Below, one piece after another: positions 1-7,722 of a DNA stretch of 8,255 nt (position 1 is its first letter; every line of letters begins with the position of its first letter). This stretch comes from Sphaerochaetaceae bacterium. GTDB lineage: Bacteria; Spirochaetota; Spirochaetia; Sphaerochaetales; Sphaerochaetaceae. A model generated the notes under the pieces. It was not told the origin of the DNA. It ran no database searches and saw only the letters and a program-made list of their open reading frames with translations. Location: NCBI GenBank assembly GCA_023231265.1, contig JALNVT010000108.1:1-8255 (forward strand), given 5' to 3'. The position numbers were made by a program, and so were the translations under genes.

Positions 1-20
1 TATTATTAGGAGATATTCAA

Positions 21-1403
21 ATGAAATTATGTGTACTCGGTGGTGGTGGTGTAAGAGCTCCATTTTTAGCTAAATCAATTATTATCAATGCCAAAATAGC
101 AAATATCGATGAAGTCGTATTCATGGACAATAACGAAATAAAACTCAATACCTTTGGAGCTTTATCAAAAAAAATTGCATCAACTATTGATGATAGTATA
201 AAGTTTTCTTACACAAGTGATGCAGAAGTTGCTTTAAAAAATGCTGATATCATAATAACTGCAATGAGAGTTGGAGAAGATGAATCTCGAGTGTTTGATG
301 AAAGGACATGTCTTAACTTAGGAGTTCTAGGACAAGAAACAACAGGAGCTGGTGGGTTTGCTATGGCAATGAGATCCATAAGTGCTTTACGTTACTACTT
401 GGATATTGCAGATAGAATAAGCAACAAAGGATACTTCATATTTAATTTTACAAACCCTTCAGGTCTAGTTACTCAAACATTAAGAGATTTAGGATATGAT
501 AATGTTTATGGTATTTGCGATGGTCCATCAGAATTCATAAAACAATTACAGAGACTATATAACGTACAACCAAAAGATTTCTCAATTAACTGTTATGGGT
601 TGAATCATCTTTCATACTTCAAAGATATGAGGATAAAAGGTAACGATGTCCTGATGGACTTCATAAATGATGATGAACTTTACAATAATTCAGATATGAG
701 GATATTCTCAAAAGACCTCATAAACATCACAGGTAATAGCCTACTTAATGAATATTTACACTATTATTATTATGAAGAGGAGTGCATCAAAAACATTTTG
801 GATGCACCTGAAACAAGAGGTGAATTAATTTCTAGAGTCAACAAAGATATGATGAAGAAGCTAGAAGGAATGGACATTGAAAAGAATTTTGATGAAGCAT
901 TTTCAATATATATGCATCATTATCTTATCAGAGAAAATAGTTATGGAAACATTGAAAATAATAATCAAAGGATAGAACATACTGAGGATAAAACTTTTGA
1001 GGAGTTCATAAAAGAAGAAGATGCAGGAGGCTATGCTGGCGTAGCTCTTAATTTTATAAAATCATATGTTACAGGTACTCCTGTAGAGATGGTTCTTTCC
1101 ATTCCAAACAATGGAGCCTTAGACTTCTTAGAAGATGAAGACATTGTAGAGATTACCTGCCATGTAACTAAAAACAAATGTGAAAGCGTTAAAATAAAAG
1201 ATGTTTCATATATGCAGCAGCAGATGATCAGCAGAATGAAAGAATATGAAAGAACAGCCTCAAAAGCCCTTCGCACTAACAGTCGTGATGATGCAATAAG
1301 AGCACTTATGTTAAATCCTCTTATAAATTCTTATTCAATAGCTAGCAAATTAGTAGATGCTTTTATTGAAAAATATAAAGTATATACTGGAGATTGGAAT
1401 TAA
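21..1403 (+). CDS. GH4 NAD-dependent glycosidase, 6-phospho-beta-glucosidase type
   Basis: Predicted cytoplasmic glycoside hydrolase of family 4, which cleaves phosphorylated glycosides by an NAD- and divalent-metal-dependent oxidation/elimination mechanism. Seen in the 460-residue product: a Rossmann start GGGGVRAP (7-14), GQETTGAGG (104-112), NFTNPSG (142-148), the metal-ligand cysteine in GICDGP (C166) and the metal-ligand histidine in GLNHLS (H196). A tyrosine cluster at 248-251 lies where the family's catalytic base tyrosine is expected, and GGYAG (336-340) with the later IPNNGALDFL segment matches the 6-phospho-beta-glucosidase subgroup. The length is normal for the family. The start is fixed by AGGAGA at 8-13, seven bases upstream. 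With only 20 bases before it and no visible promoter, it is probably the last gene of an operon entering from the left, possibly with a PTS. The family is secure; the exact substrate is inferred. Confidence 0.9.
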   Translation: MKLCVLGGGGVRAPFLAKSIIINAKIANIDEVVFMDNNEIKLNTFGALSKKIASTIDDSIKFSYTSDAEVALKNADIIITAMRVGEDESRVFDERTCLNLGVLGQETTGAGGFAMAMRSISALRYYLDIADRISNKGYFIFNFTNPSGLVTQTLRDLGYDNVYGICDGPSEFIKQLQRLYNVQPKDFSINCYGLNHLSYFKDMRIKGNDVLMDFINDDELYNNSDMRIFSKDLINITGNSLLNEYLHYYYYEEECIKNILDAPETRGELISRVNKDMMKKLEGMDIEKNFDEAFSIYMHHYLIRENSYGNIENNNQRIEHTEDKTFEEFIKEEDAGGYAGVALNFIKSYVTGTPVEMVLSIPNNGALDFLEDEDIVEITCHVTKNKCESVKIKDVSYMQQQMISRMKEYERTASKALRTNSRDDAIRALMLNPLINSYSIASKLVDAFIEKYKVYTGDWN

Positions 1404-1437
1404 AAGTCTAATCTCAAATAAATAATTCAGTAAAGAC

Positions 1438-1479
1438 ACAGGAATCATTATAATAAATAGTGATTCCTGTTTTTGTTTT
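1438..1479 (+). terminator. Intrinsic terminator after the GH4 gene
   Basis: A perfect 10-bp stem, ACAGGAATCA (1438-1447) with TGATTCCTGT (1461-1470), encloses a 13-base AT-rich loop. It is followed by a T-rich tail with one G interruption. It lies 35 bases after the GH4 stop codon and ends that transcript before the next promoter. Confidence 0.88.
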
Positions 1480-1536
1480 GATTTATATTTTTTAATTAGA
1501 CCATATTTTTCTGCAGTAGAATTGAATTGGTTATGT

Positions 1537-1545
1537 TGATATAAT
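1537..1545 (+). promoter_or_regulatory. Extended -10 promoter for the cation transporter
   Basis: TGATATAAT is a full match to the extended -10 consensus TGnTATAAT. No good -35 box is seen at the usual distance (TAGAAT at 1517-1522 matches 3 of 6), as is common for extended -10 promoters. The inferred start of transcription near 1552 would give a leader of about 30 bases. The site lies just after the preceding terminator, so the transporter is probably transcribed alone. Confidence 0.65.
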
Positions 1546-1581
1546 TAATATTAAATATTTTACAAGAAAAAAGGAAAATAT

Positions 1582-2697
1582 ATGAAAAAAACACTATCTC
1601 GAGACCAGCAGATAATCAAAACCAGTGCTGTTGGAATTGCCACAAATATTGTACTATCCGCTTTTAAATTGGTAATTGGACTTCTATCCTCATCCATAGC
1701 TATTATGATGGATGCAATCAATAACCTAAGTGATGCTCTTGCATCAATTATCACAATAGTTGGAATGAAACTCGCTTTAAAACCTGCAGATAACAAACAT
1801 CCATTGGGCCATGGTAGAATTGAATACCTCAGTGCTCTTATTGTGGCATCGATTGTTTTCTTTGCTGGTGCAACATCTCTTGTTGAATCTTTTAAAAAAA
1901 TACTGAATCCAACCACATCAAGCTATACCCCACTCATGCTTGCTTTTATCATAATTGCAATCTTCGCGAAGTTGATTCTTGGAAACTACACAAAGAAGAC
2001 TGGTAAGAAAGTGAACTCTACAGCTCTCATTGCATCAGGCTCTGATGCAACCTTTGATGCAATAGTATCAGCTTCAACACTTATTTCAGCTTTGATAACC
2101 ATAATATGGAAGATAAACATTGATGGATACATTGGTTTTGGTATTTCAATTGTCATCTTAAAAGCTGGTTGGGATATGATGAGTGAAACTCTTGATAGAA
2201 TTCTTGGCACAAGAATAGATAGCAAGCTTTCAAAAGACATTAAGTCAGATATCAAAAAGGATGAGATGGTTTTAGGAGTAAATGATCTGATTCTGCATAA
2301 CTATGGTCCTGAAACAATGATTGGCTCTGTCCATATAGAATTGGAAGAGAACATCACAACAAAGCAGATATATGAGCTCACAAGAAAGCTGAGAATGAAT
2401 ATGTATGATAAATATGGAATCATCCTAACTTTTGGTATATATGCAGCAAATACAGACGATCCACTGGTTGTTGGAATACAGGATAAAATATCTAAATATA
2501 TTGAAGATATTCCTGGAATATTACAGATTCATGCTTTCTACATAAACTTTGAAACAAAGCAGCTTTCATTTGATATTGTAGTTGATTTCAATATTGATGA
2601 TAAATTTGCTCTTCGTGATTCTATAGTAGATCACCTCAAAGAGAGCTATCCTGACTATGATATATTCATTGCCATAGATACTTTCATAAGTGATTGA
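1582..2697 (+). CDS. Cation diffusion facilitator (CDF) metal transporter, Mn-type site
   Basis: Inner-membrane metal/proton antiporter of the CDF family, expected to export divalent metal from the cytoplasm. Six membrane segments can be read at about residues 16-36, 38-64, 83-103, 117-134, 146-174 and 180-197. TM2 carries D44 and N48 (MMDAINNLSDA) and TM5 carries D155 and D159 (DATFD). This Asp/Asn set, without the histidine typical of zinc CDFs, resembles the manganese-type (MntE-like) site, so Mn2+ export is the best guess. The loop motif HPLGHGR (73-79) is typical of this CDF branch. The cytoplasmic part, 206-371, appears to hold two beta-alpha-beta dimerisation-type domains in tandem (about 231-288 and 311-368), explaining why it is longer than the roughly 300 residues of a minimal CDF. 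The start is supported by AAGGAAAA at 1571-1578. Family certain, metal inferred. Confidence 0.92.
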   Translation: MKKTLSRDQQIIKTSAVGIATNIVLSAFKLVIGLLSSSIAIMMDAINNLSDALASIITIVGMKLALKPADNKHPLGHGRIEYLSALIVASIVFFAGATSLVESFKKILNPTTSSYTPLMLAFIIIAIFAKLILGNYTKKTGKKVNSTALIASGSDATFDAIVSASTLISALITIIWKINIDGYIGFGISIVILKAGWDMMSETLDRILGTRIDSKLSKDIKSDIKKDEMVLGVNDLILHNYGPETMIGSVHIELEENITTKQIYELTRKLRMNMYDKYGIILTFGIYAANTDDPLVVGIQDKISKYIEDIPGILQIHAFYINFETKQLSFDIVVDFNIDDKFALRDSIVDHLKESYPDYDIFIAIDTFISD

Positions 2698-2714
2698 TGA
2701 ATGACATTCATAAC

Positions 2715-2746
2715 AAAAAAAGATTGCAATGTGCAATCTTTTTTTT
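2715..2746. terminator. Bidirectional terminator between convergent genes
   Basis: GATTGCA (2722-2728) pairs with TGCAATC (2732-2738) around a three-base loop. The stem is flanked by seven A on the left and eight T on the right, which extend the pairing and provide a T tail on either strand. It sits 18 bases after the transporter stop and just downstream (on the minus strand) of the stop of the gene at 2753-4075, so it can end both transcripts. Confidence 0.87.
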
Positions 2747-2752
2747 GTCCTA

Positions 2753-4075
2753 TCAATCATCAAAATCTATTATTCTTCCACAAATTTCTTTGATTGTCTC
2801 AAACTTAGGATCTGATGGAATGACTATGTTGCTTTTGGTTCTCTTCAATACTATGTTGTGATTGAATGATTCAAAGCTTGTGAAGTTGTTTCCCATTCGA
2901 GTGTTATCATACGAATTCAAAGCTCTGCCATATAGAACTCTTTTTACCTCACCAGGTTTCAATGTTATTGTTGCACTGTCGCCAAAGCAGGTTGTGCTGG
3001 CTCCTACATGAAGTGAGAACTCATTGCAGGTTCCACCGTCATAAAGAGCCCATGGTTGGTTGGTTCTACCACCTAAGTCCATGACCAAAGTTGAATATGT
3101 AAGAGGTACATCAATGTCTTCAAGTAAATCTTTTGCGGGAGTGAATGCAAGATAGAACATCTGCTGACGAGGATTTATCACACTGACCCACTGATGTTTT
3201 GTATCCTTGTTGCTTGGTACTCCATAAAGAACATCTGATGTTCCATTGATGCCAGGGATGACTCTGATATCTCCTTTCGAACCATCTTTAAATGGTGCTT
3301 TATCAAGAGGAAATGGTTTGTTGTCACAGCAGTTCACTCTTGTAGAGCTGAGCTCTTTAACAGCAGTTTCTGCAACATTCCATGCAGTTGAGCTGCAATT
3401 GATGATGCACCCACTCTCTAAGAAAGGAGGGCTCAAAGAATTATCATATCCAAGATCTGCTTTTATATCAAAATCACCTTTGTTTTTCAGGTATGTAGCG
3501 CTGTAAATAACAGGTTGATGAGGAAGAAGGATATCAAGTCTCTTTGCACCCCATTTACTATGAATTCCAGTGCTGCTGTTGACAGATAATACCCACGCTG
3601 CACCTGTCTTCTGATCAGATCCATATCGCTGTACAATCCAGCTGATTCTGTTGTGTTCAAATAAAGATTCTACAAATTCATTCTTGTTCTCATTTCTTGT
3701 ATTTAAATCTCTTTCAATTAATATATCACCTAAATCACTTGCAGCAATATTGGAATTTATTTTCTCTTTCTCAGTTTCCCTCTCAACTTCTTCCCTCTTC
3801 TTTTTATCTTCAGAATCATCTATATGAAGTTGGCAACCATATAAGAACTCAGTGAGCCTACTTGTTCGATCGTAATAAAACCCTTCCTGCAAAACAGTGT
3901 CTTTGGAAAATGGAAACTTGTGTAATTTGTTGCAGTTAACCCATCCGCCATGTATGTTTGTTGCACTGAATTCTACAACTCTTCCATTATGATCTTGAAT
4001 AATAGCTCTTACCAAATCATTACTCAAAACTGTAGCATTCTTATGTTCACTGAGTTTAACACGCCTGATATCCAT
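2753..4075 (-). CDS. Uncharacterised protein, possibly mutarotase-like carbohydrate-active protein
   Basis: I do not recognise this 440-residue protein. There is no signal peptide or membrane segment, so it should be cytosolic. The N-terminal part (LSNDLVRAIIQDHNGRVVEF, 17-36, then GGWVN at 43-47) resembles the opening strands of galactose-mutarotase-like beta-sandwich proteins, which often read 'ndlvraxixxxxGgrv'. The rest alternates short strands and glycine turns and ends with a LKPGEVKRVLYGRAL segment (372-386), typical of a closing beta-sheet. Residues about 86-135 form a highly charged, low-complexity insertion rich in K, E, D and N. Aromatic residues (W45, W146, W161, W175, W232, W296, W342) could line a sugar site. 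Nine cysteines are present. The start is supported by GGGAG five bases upstream on the minus strand. It is divergent from the alpha-galactosidase and shares its control region, suggesting a role in galactoside metabolism. The function is inference only. Confidence 0.75.
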   Translation of the reverse strand: MDIRRVKLSEHKNATVLSNDLVRAIIQDHNGRVVEFSATNIHGGWVNCNKLHKFPFSKDTVLQEGFYYDRTSRLTEFLYGCQLHIDDSEDKKKREEVERETEKEKINSNIAASDLGDILIERDLNTRNENKNEFVESLFEHNRISWIVQRYGSDQKTGAAWVLSVNSSTGIHSKWGAKRLDILLPHQPVIYSATYLKNKGDFDIKADLGYDNSLSPPFLESGCIINCSSTAWNVAETAVKELSSTRVNCCDNKPFPLDKAPFKDGSKGDIRVIPGINGTSDVLYGVPSNKDTKHQWVSVINPRQQMFYLAFTPAKDLLEDIDVPLTYSTLVMDLGGRTNQPWALYDGGTCNEFSLHVGASTTCFGDSATITLKPGEVKRVLYGRALNSYDNTRMGNNFTSFESFNHNIVLKRTKSNIVIPSDPKFETIKEICGRIIDFDD

Positions 4076-4126
4076 TTTTTCTCCCGAATTTTTTTAAAAT
4101 AGCCAATAATTTTCTTTTCTTATGTT

Positions 4127-4152
4127 CTATTTATAGTATAATACTATTTATA
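4127..4152. promoter_or_regulatory. Palindrome and direct repeats in the divergent control region (candidate operator)
   Basis: ATAGTAT-A-ATACTAT at 4133-4147 is a perfect inverted repeat with one central base, lying on both -10 boxes. CTATTTATA also occurs twice in the same direction (4127-4135 and 4144-4152), 17 bases apart. This is where a repressor shared by the two divergent genes would sit. No regulator gene is in the window, and AT-rich sequence makes chance symmetry easier, so the role is inferred. Confidence 0.4.
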
Positions 4153-4163
4153 TCTAAGTACAA
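4135..4163 (-). promoter_or_regulatory. Promoter of the leftward unknown gene
   Basis: Read on the minus strand, TTGTAC (4163-4158) and TATACT (4140-4135) are separated by exactly 17 bases; the -10 matches consensus at 5 of 6 positions and the -35 at 3 of 6. Transcription would start near 4128, giving a leader of about 53 bases. The -35 box overlaps the ribosome binding site of the rightward alpha-galactosidase. Confidence 0.6.
4137..4142 (+). promoter_or_regulatory. -10 box of the alpha-galactosidase promoter
   Basis: A perfect TATAAT lies 33 bases before the GTG start, giving a predicted leader of about 27 bases that contains the ribosome binding site. The region 15-18 bases upstream is only a T/C-rich tract with no recognisable -35 box, which suggests that an activator may be needed. 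The box overlaps the leftward -10 by four bases, so the two polymerases would compete. Confidence 0.5.
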
Positions 4164-4175
4164 AGGAGATTTAAA

Positions 4176-6542
4176 GTGATTAGCCAAAAAAACGGCATTT
4201 TTAACCTTTCAACAAGGAATACAACATACTTATTCGCTTTAAGAGAAAGCGGCCATTTAGAACATTTATATTATGGCTCACACATAAAAGAGCGCTCCAT
4301 CGAGCTTCAAGCCTTGAACAGTAAGGCATTATTTCCAATGGGAACATCCACTCTTTACAGCGAGAGCACAAAAAATCTCAATTTGAATATTTTAAAACAG
4401 GAAATTTCAACTCCTGGTAAGGGAGATTTCAGAAATCCATCAACTGTTATCAGTTACAATGGAGGAATGACAACTTTAGATTTCCTTTATGTTCGTCATC
4501 AAATTGCAAAGGGTAAGATAACCACAAAATCTCTTCCGTCTTCCTATGCCAACGGAGAGGAATGTGAAACTCTTCAGATTACATTGAAAGATAAAGAACT
4601 TCCTATAAGAATAATTCTTTCTTATTCTGTATTTGAGGACAGTGATGTTATTACAAGGAAGACAACAGTCTACAATGATAGTGAGGCTACAATCACTGTT
4701 CAAAAGCTCGCTTCAATGCAATTGGATTTTGATGATAATGATTATGACTTCATAACCTTTGATGGTGCTTGGGCAAGAGAGCGACATATAACTCGCAGAG
4801 CACTTACCACAGGTACAATTGTTAATGATACACGTCTCGGTGTTTCAAGTGCCTCACATAACCCCTGTGTGTTCCTAGCAAGAAAAGATTGCACAGAGCT
4901 CAGAGGTGAATGTATAGCAACAAATCTTATATACAGTGGAAATCATAAAGAAAGTGTTGAAGTAAGTGATTTCAATCAAACTCGTCTTTTAACTGGTATC
5001 AATGATGATACATTCAGTTGGACTCTGACTCCGGGAGACAAGTTTGAAACTCCGGAAGCAATCACAACTTTCAGCAAGCAGGGACTCAGTGGTGCATCTA
5101 GAAATCTTCACTACTTCACAAACAACAATATTGTAAGAGGATACTGGAAAAATAGACCACGTCCAATTCTTGTAAACAACTGGGAAGCAACATATTTCAA
5201 CTTCAATGACAAAAAGTTATTGAAGCTAGCTAAGAAAGCTCAGGAAGTTGGTGCAGAATTATTTGTTTTGGATGATGGTTGGTTTGGAGCAAGAGATGAT
5301 GATAAGAGCAGTTTAGGAGACTGGGTTGTAAATACTCAGAAACTCAGAGGTGGTCTTGGTCAGTTCTCTGAAAAGATACACAACATGGGAATGTTCTTTG
5401 GTCTGTGGGTTGAACCAGAGATGATCAGCCGCAACAGTAATTTATTTGATAATCATCCTGAATGGGCAATCATAATTCCAGGAAGAGACCCCAGTGTTGG
5501 AAGAAATCAATTCATTCTTGATTTGACAAACACAGATGTAATTGATTATCTAGAAGAAGCTCTTACAAAAATATTCCAATACAGTGAAGTTGATTATGTA
5601 AAATGGGATATGAATAGAGTTTTCTCTGATTTATATTCATCACTTGGCCATACCTATAACTATGGTGAGTTCTATCACAGATACGTTCTTGGCCTGTATG
5701 AATTACTCACACGTCTCACAAAGACCTTCCCTAAGATTCTGTTTGAATCTTGTGCTTCAGGCGGAAACCGTTTTGATTTAGGAATGCTCTGCTACATGCC
5801 ACAAACTTGGACAAGTGATTGTACAGATGCCTATGAAAGAGTACTCATTCAGGAAGGAACAAGCTGTGGATATCCTCTATCATCCATGGGATGTCACGTA
5901 TCTGCATCACCAAATCACCAAACGTTGAGAAGGACCGATATTGAAACAAGATTCAATGTTGCATGTTTTGGTAACCTTGGTTATGAATTGGATTTGACAG
6001 CTCTTTCTCAAGTTGAACTCGATATAATAAAAGAGCAGATCAGTTTCTACAAGCAATATAGAACAACATTGCAATTTGGAACATTTGTAAGACTTGAAAC
6101 AATGAGCAGCACTCACAAGAGAGCTAGATGGGCTGTTATGAATAGAGATAAGAGTGAGATAATTGTGTTGGATTACAAAGAAAAAGCTCAAGCAAATCCA
6201 CCATTTGAAATTCTAAAAGTTGAAATAGCTAATCCTAACTATATGTATGAGATGTTCAACAGACCTCAGAGAATAGATATTGCTTTATTTGGGGATATGA
6301 TCAAACAGATGGCACCTATTTCAATTAAAGAAGGCTCAAAAAAAGAGGATATCGCCAATCAACTTATTCATTTGAGTAGCGAGATCACTCATCATTTCTT
6401 GGGCGGTGATTTATTAATCAACGCCGGTATTCAGCTGAGTCAAGAATTTGGTGGTCTTGGTTATGATCCAATCCACACTCGCGCCATGGGCGACAATGGT
6501 TCAAGACTCTACGTTATCAAACGTTCTGAAATAGAGGATTAG
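4176..6542 (+). CDS. GH36 alpha-galactosidase, intracellular
   Basis: Hydrolyses terminal alpha-1,6-galactose from melibiose, raffinose or stachyose by a retaining mechanism. The 788-residue product shows the bacterial GH36 layout: an N-terminal beta-supersandwich (about 1-320), a catalytic TIM barrel (about 330-660) and a C-terminal beta-sheet domain. Motifs seen are NNWEATYFNF (334-343), LDDGWFGARDDD (365-376), WVEPEM (411-416), KWDMNR (476-481) with nucleophile D478, CASGGNRFD (526-534) and QTWTSDCTDAYER (543-555) with acid/base D548. The numbering coincides with that I recall for Geobacillus AgaA. C549 follows the acid/base where Asn is more usual. There is no signal peptide, so substrates must be imported intact. 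It is somewhat longer than the usual 720-740 residues, with extra sequence around 706-740. The start is GTG, fixed by AAAGGAGAT (4162-4170) five bases upstream; the product's first residues align with the family start. The last four bases overlap the end of the convergent gene. Confidence 0.95.
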   Translation: MISQKNGIFNLSTRNTTYLFALRESGHLEHLYYGSHIKERSIELQALNSKALFPMGTSTLYSESTKNLNLNILKQEISTPGKGDFRNPSTVISYNGGMTTLDFLYVRHQIAKGKITTKSLPSSYANGEECETLQITLKDKELPIRIILSYSVFEDSDVITRKTTVYNDSEATITVQKLASMQLDFDDNDYDFITFDGAWARERHITRRALTTGTIVNDTRLGVSSASHNPCVFLARKDCTELRGECIATNLIYSGNHKESVEVSDFNQTRLLTGINDDTFSWTLTPGDKFETPEAITTFSKQGLSGASRNLHYFTNNNIVRGYWKNRPRPILVNNWEATYFNFNDKKLLKLAKKAQEVGAELFVLDDGWFGARDDDKSSLGDWVVNTQKLRGGLGQFSEKIHNMGMFFGLWVEPEMISRNSNLFDNHPEWAIIIPGRDPSVGRNQFILDLTNTDVIDYLEEALTKIFQYSEVDYVKWDMNRVFSDLYSSLGHTYNYGEFYHRYVLGLYELLTRLTKTFPKILFESCASGGNRFDLGMLCYMPQTWTSDCTDAYERVLIQEGTSCGYPLSSMGCHVSASPNHQTLRRTDIETRFNVACFGNLGYELDLTALSQVELDIIKEQISFYKQYRTTLQFGTFVRLETMSSTHKRARWAVMNRDKSEIIVLDYKEKAQANPPFEILKVEIANPNYMYEMFNRPQRIDIALFGDMIKQMAPISIKEGSKKEDIANQLIHLSSEITHHFLGGDLLINAGIQLSQEFGGLGYDPIHTRAMGDNGSRLYVIKRSEIED

Positions 6543-7660
6543 AAATCGAGAAGAGAAGAAGTATCTTCTATTTCTTTTCCCAATAATTTCTTAGCAAGTG
6601 GTAGATGGGATGTTGGTCCAACCAATATAACACCTGCCACTTTGTTATTATCGATGTACCAAGCTTCATAGAGATCTCCAACTCTCTTAGAAAGTTTCTC
6701 ACCTTTTTTCTCACCAAAGCAGATTGCGCTCATACCATCAACAGTAAATCGAGTTGGCATCTGTTTTGGTTCAACATAATCAGTACCCTCTCCCATGATA
6801 TCATTTGCTACAACAGTTGCTTGAGTGAGTGCTATAGGCATCAAACCAGGACACTTTCCTTTGAACTGTGCACAATCACCAATAGCATAGATATTTTCAT
6901 CAGATGTTTTACATCTTGAATCAATTTCAATAGCTCTTTCAACTTTCACACCACAATTTTTTGCAAGTGATATAGAAGGAATGACTCCAGCTGCAATCAA
7001 TAAAGTTTTGCAATCAAGAACTCTTCCGTCCTGAAGTGTCAATGTTTCAATGGTATCATCACCATCAACTTGTGAAGCAAGAACACCACAGATAACATCA
7101 AAGTTATCTCGTTCTTTACATTTTTTTTCTATCATAGCAGCAGCTTCAGCATCTAACTGTCTTCCTAAAAGACATTCTCCACCTTCAACAACTGTAACTT
7201 TGTGTCCCATATCATTTATTGCAAGTGCAGCTTCAAGGCCCAAAAGACCACCGCCCAAAACAACAACAGGATCCGTTACTCTTTTGGTTAATTGAACTCC
7301 ATCATGATATGTTCTGAGTGAAAATATATTCTTCAAACCTGAATCGGTATAAAATTTTCTTGGATTTGAACCTGTTGCAAGAACAAGTTTATCATATGAT
7401 GAAACATCACCTGATGATAGAAGCACTTTTTTAGTTTCTCTGTGAATGCCTACTACTGAAGCATGTACCAGATAGGATGGACTATCTTTTGCGCAAAGGG
7501 CATCTAATTTTTTTAAATCCCCCAATGCACTTGGTAATTTAATTCGACTGTAAAAATTTACAGCCTCATCACTGTATTGTTCAACTTCATAGCCATTTTT
7601 AGCCAGTTTTGAAGCTACAGAATTGCCTCCAGGACCGTTTCCTATTACTATTATTTTCAT
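6539..7660 (-). CDS. FAD/NAD(P)H-dependent oxidoreductase, NADH:rubredoxin reductase-like
   Basis: Flavoprotein of the pyridine-nucleotide-disulphide oxidoreductase class. In the 373-residue product I see the FAD-binding GNGPGG (7-12), FYSRIKLPSALGD (36-48, as in the NROR/nitrite-reductase group), ATGSNP (95-100), the NAD(P)H-binding GGGLLGLEAA (136-145) and the second FAD motif YAIGDCAQF (258-266), followed by a short C-terminal domain (about 300-373). There is no CxxC active-site disulphide, which separates it from thioredoxin-reductase-like enzymes. Related proteins reduce rubredoxin, nitrite-reductase partners or ferredoxin-like acceptors, often for oxygen or peroxide defence in anaerobes. 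No acceptor gene is nearby, so the partner is unknown. A longer reading from 7699 adds 13 residues but lacks a ribosome binding site and would begin almost at the predicted transcript start; I therefore use the internal ATG at 7660, preceded by AAGGAGG and AAGGA. Confidence 0.87.
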   Translation of the reverse strand: MKIIVIGNGPGGNSVASKLAKNGYEVEQYSDEAVNFYSRIKLPSALGDLKKLDALCAKDSPSYLVHASVVGIHRETKKVLLSSGDVSSYDKLVLATGSNPRKFYTDSGLKNIFSLRTYHDGVQLTKRVTDPVVVLGGGLLGLEAALAINDMGHKVTVVEGGECLLGRQLDAEAAAMIEKKCKERDNFDVICGVLASQVDGDDTIETLTLQDGRVLDCKTLLIAAGVIPSISLAKNCGVKVERAIEIDSRCKTSDENIYAIGDCAQFKGKCPGLMPIALTQATVVANDIMGEGTDYVEPKQMPTRFTVDGMSAICFGEKKGEKLSKRVGDLYEAWYIDNNKVAGVILVGPTSHLPLAKKLLGKEIEDTSSLLDF

Positions 7661-7664
7661 ACAA

Positions 7665-7677
7665 TCCTTCCCTCCTT
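7665..7677 (-). promoter_or_regulatory. Ribosome binding site deciding the oxidoreductase start
   Basis: On the minus strand a full AAGGAGG (7677-7671) lies 10 bases before the ATG at 7660, and a second AAGGA (7669-7665) lies 4 bases before it. Neither could serve the more distal ATG at 7699, which has only a T/C-rich sequence before it. This fixes the start at MKIIVIGNGPGG, the usual N-terminus of this family. Confidence 0.75.
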
Positions 7678-7708
7678 GGATATAACTATAAAATAGCATG
7701 AAAGAAAA

Positions 7709-7717
7709 AGTATAACA
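7709..7717 (-). promoter_or_regulatory. Extended -10 promoter of the oxidoreductase
   Basis: On the minus strand TGTTATACT fits the extended -10 pattern TGnTATAAT with one mismatch. No clear -35 box is present. Transcription would start near 7702, giving a leader of about 40 bases that contains the ribosome binding site and excludes the distal ATG at 7699 as a useful start. Confidence 0.5.
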
Positions 7718-7722
7718 AGAAA

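Noticed and set aside
1031..1276. Minus-strand open frame inside the GH4 gene.
   Set aside because: It lies opposite conserved GH4 coding sequence, with no ribosome binding site and no recognisable product; a shadow of the real gene.
6555..6579. Possible rightward terminator (AGAAG-TAT-CTTCT, then a T/C-rich tail) just inside the oxidoreductase end.
   Set aside because: A stem of only five mostly A-T pairs and a tail interrupted by C; too weak to claim.
7661..7699. N-terminal extension of the oxidoreductase (MLFYSYIQGGKDC).
   Set aside because: It lacks a ribosome binding site, begins at the predicted transcription start, and its codons include the strong AAGGAGG that serves the internal ATG.
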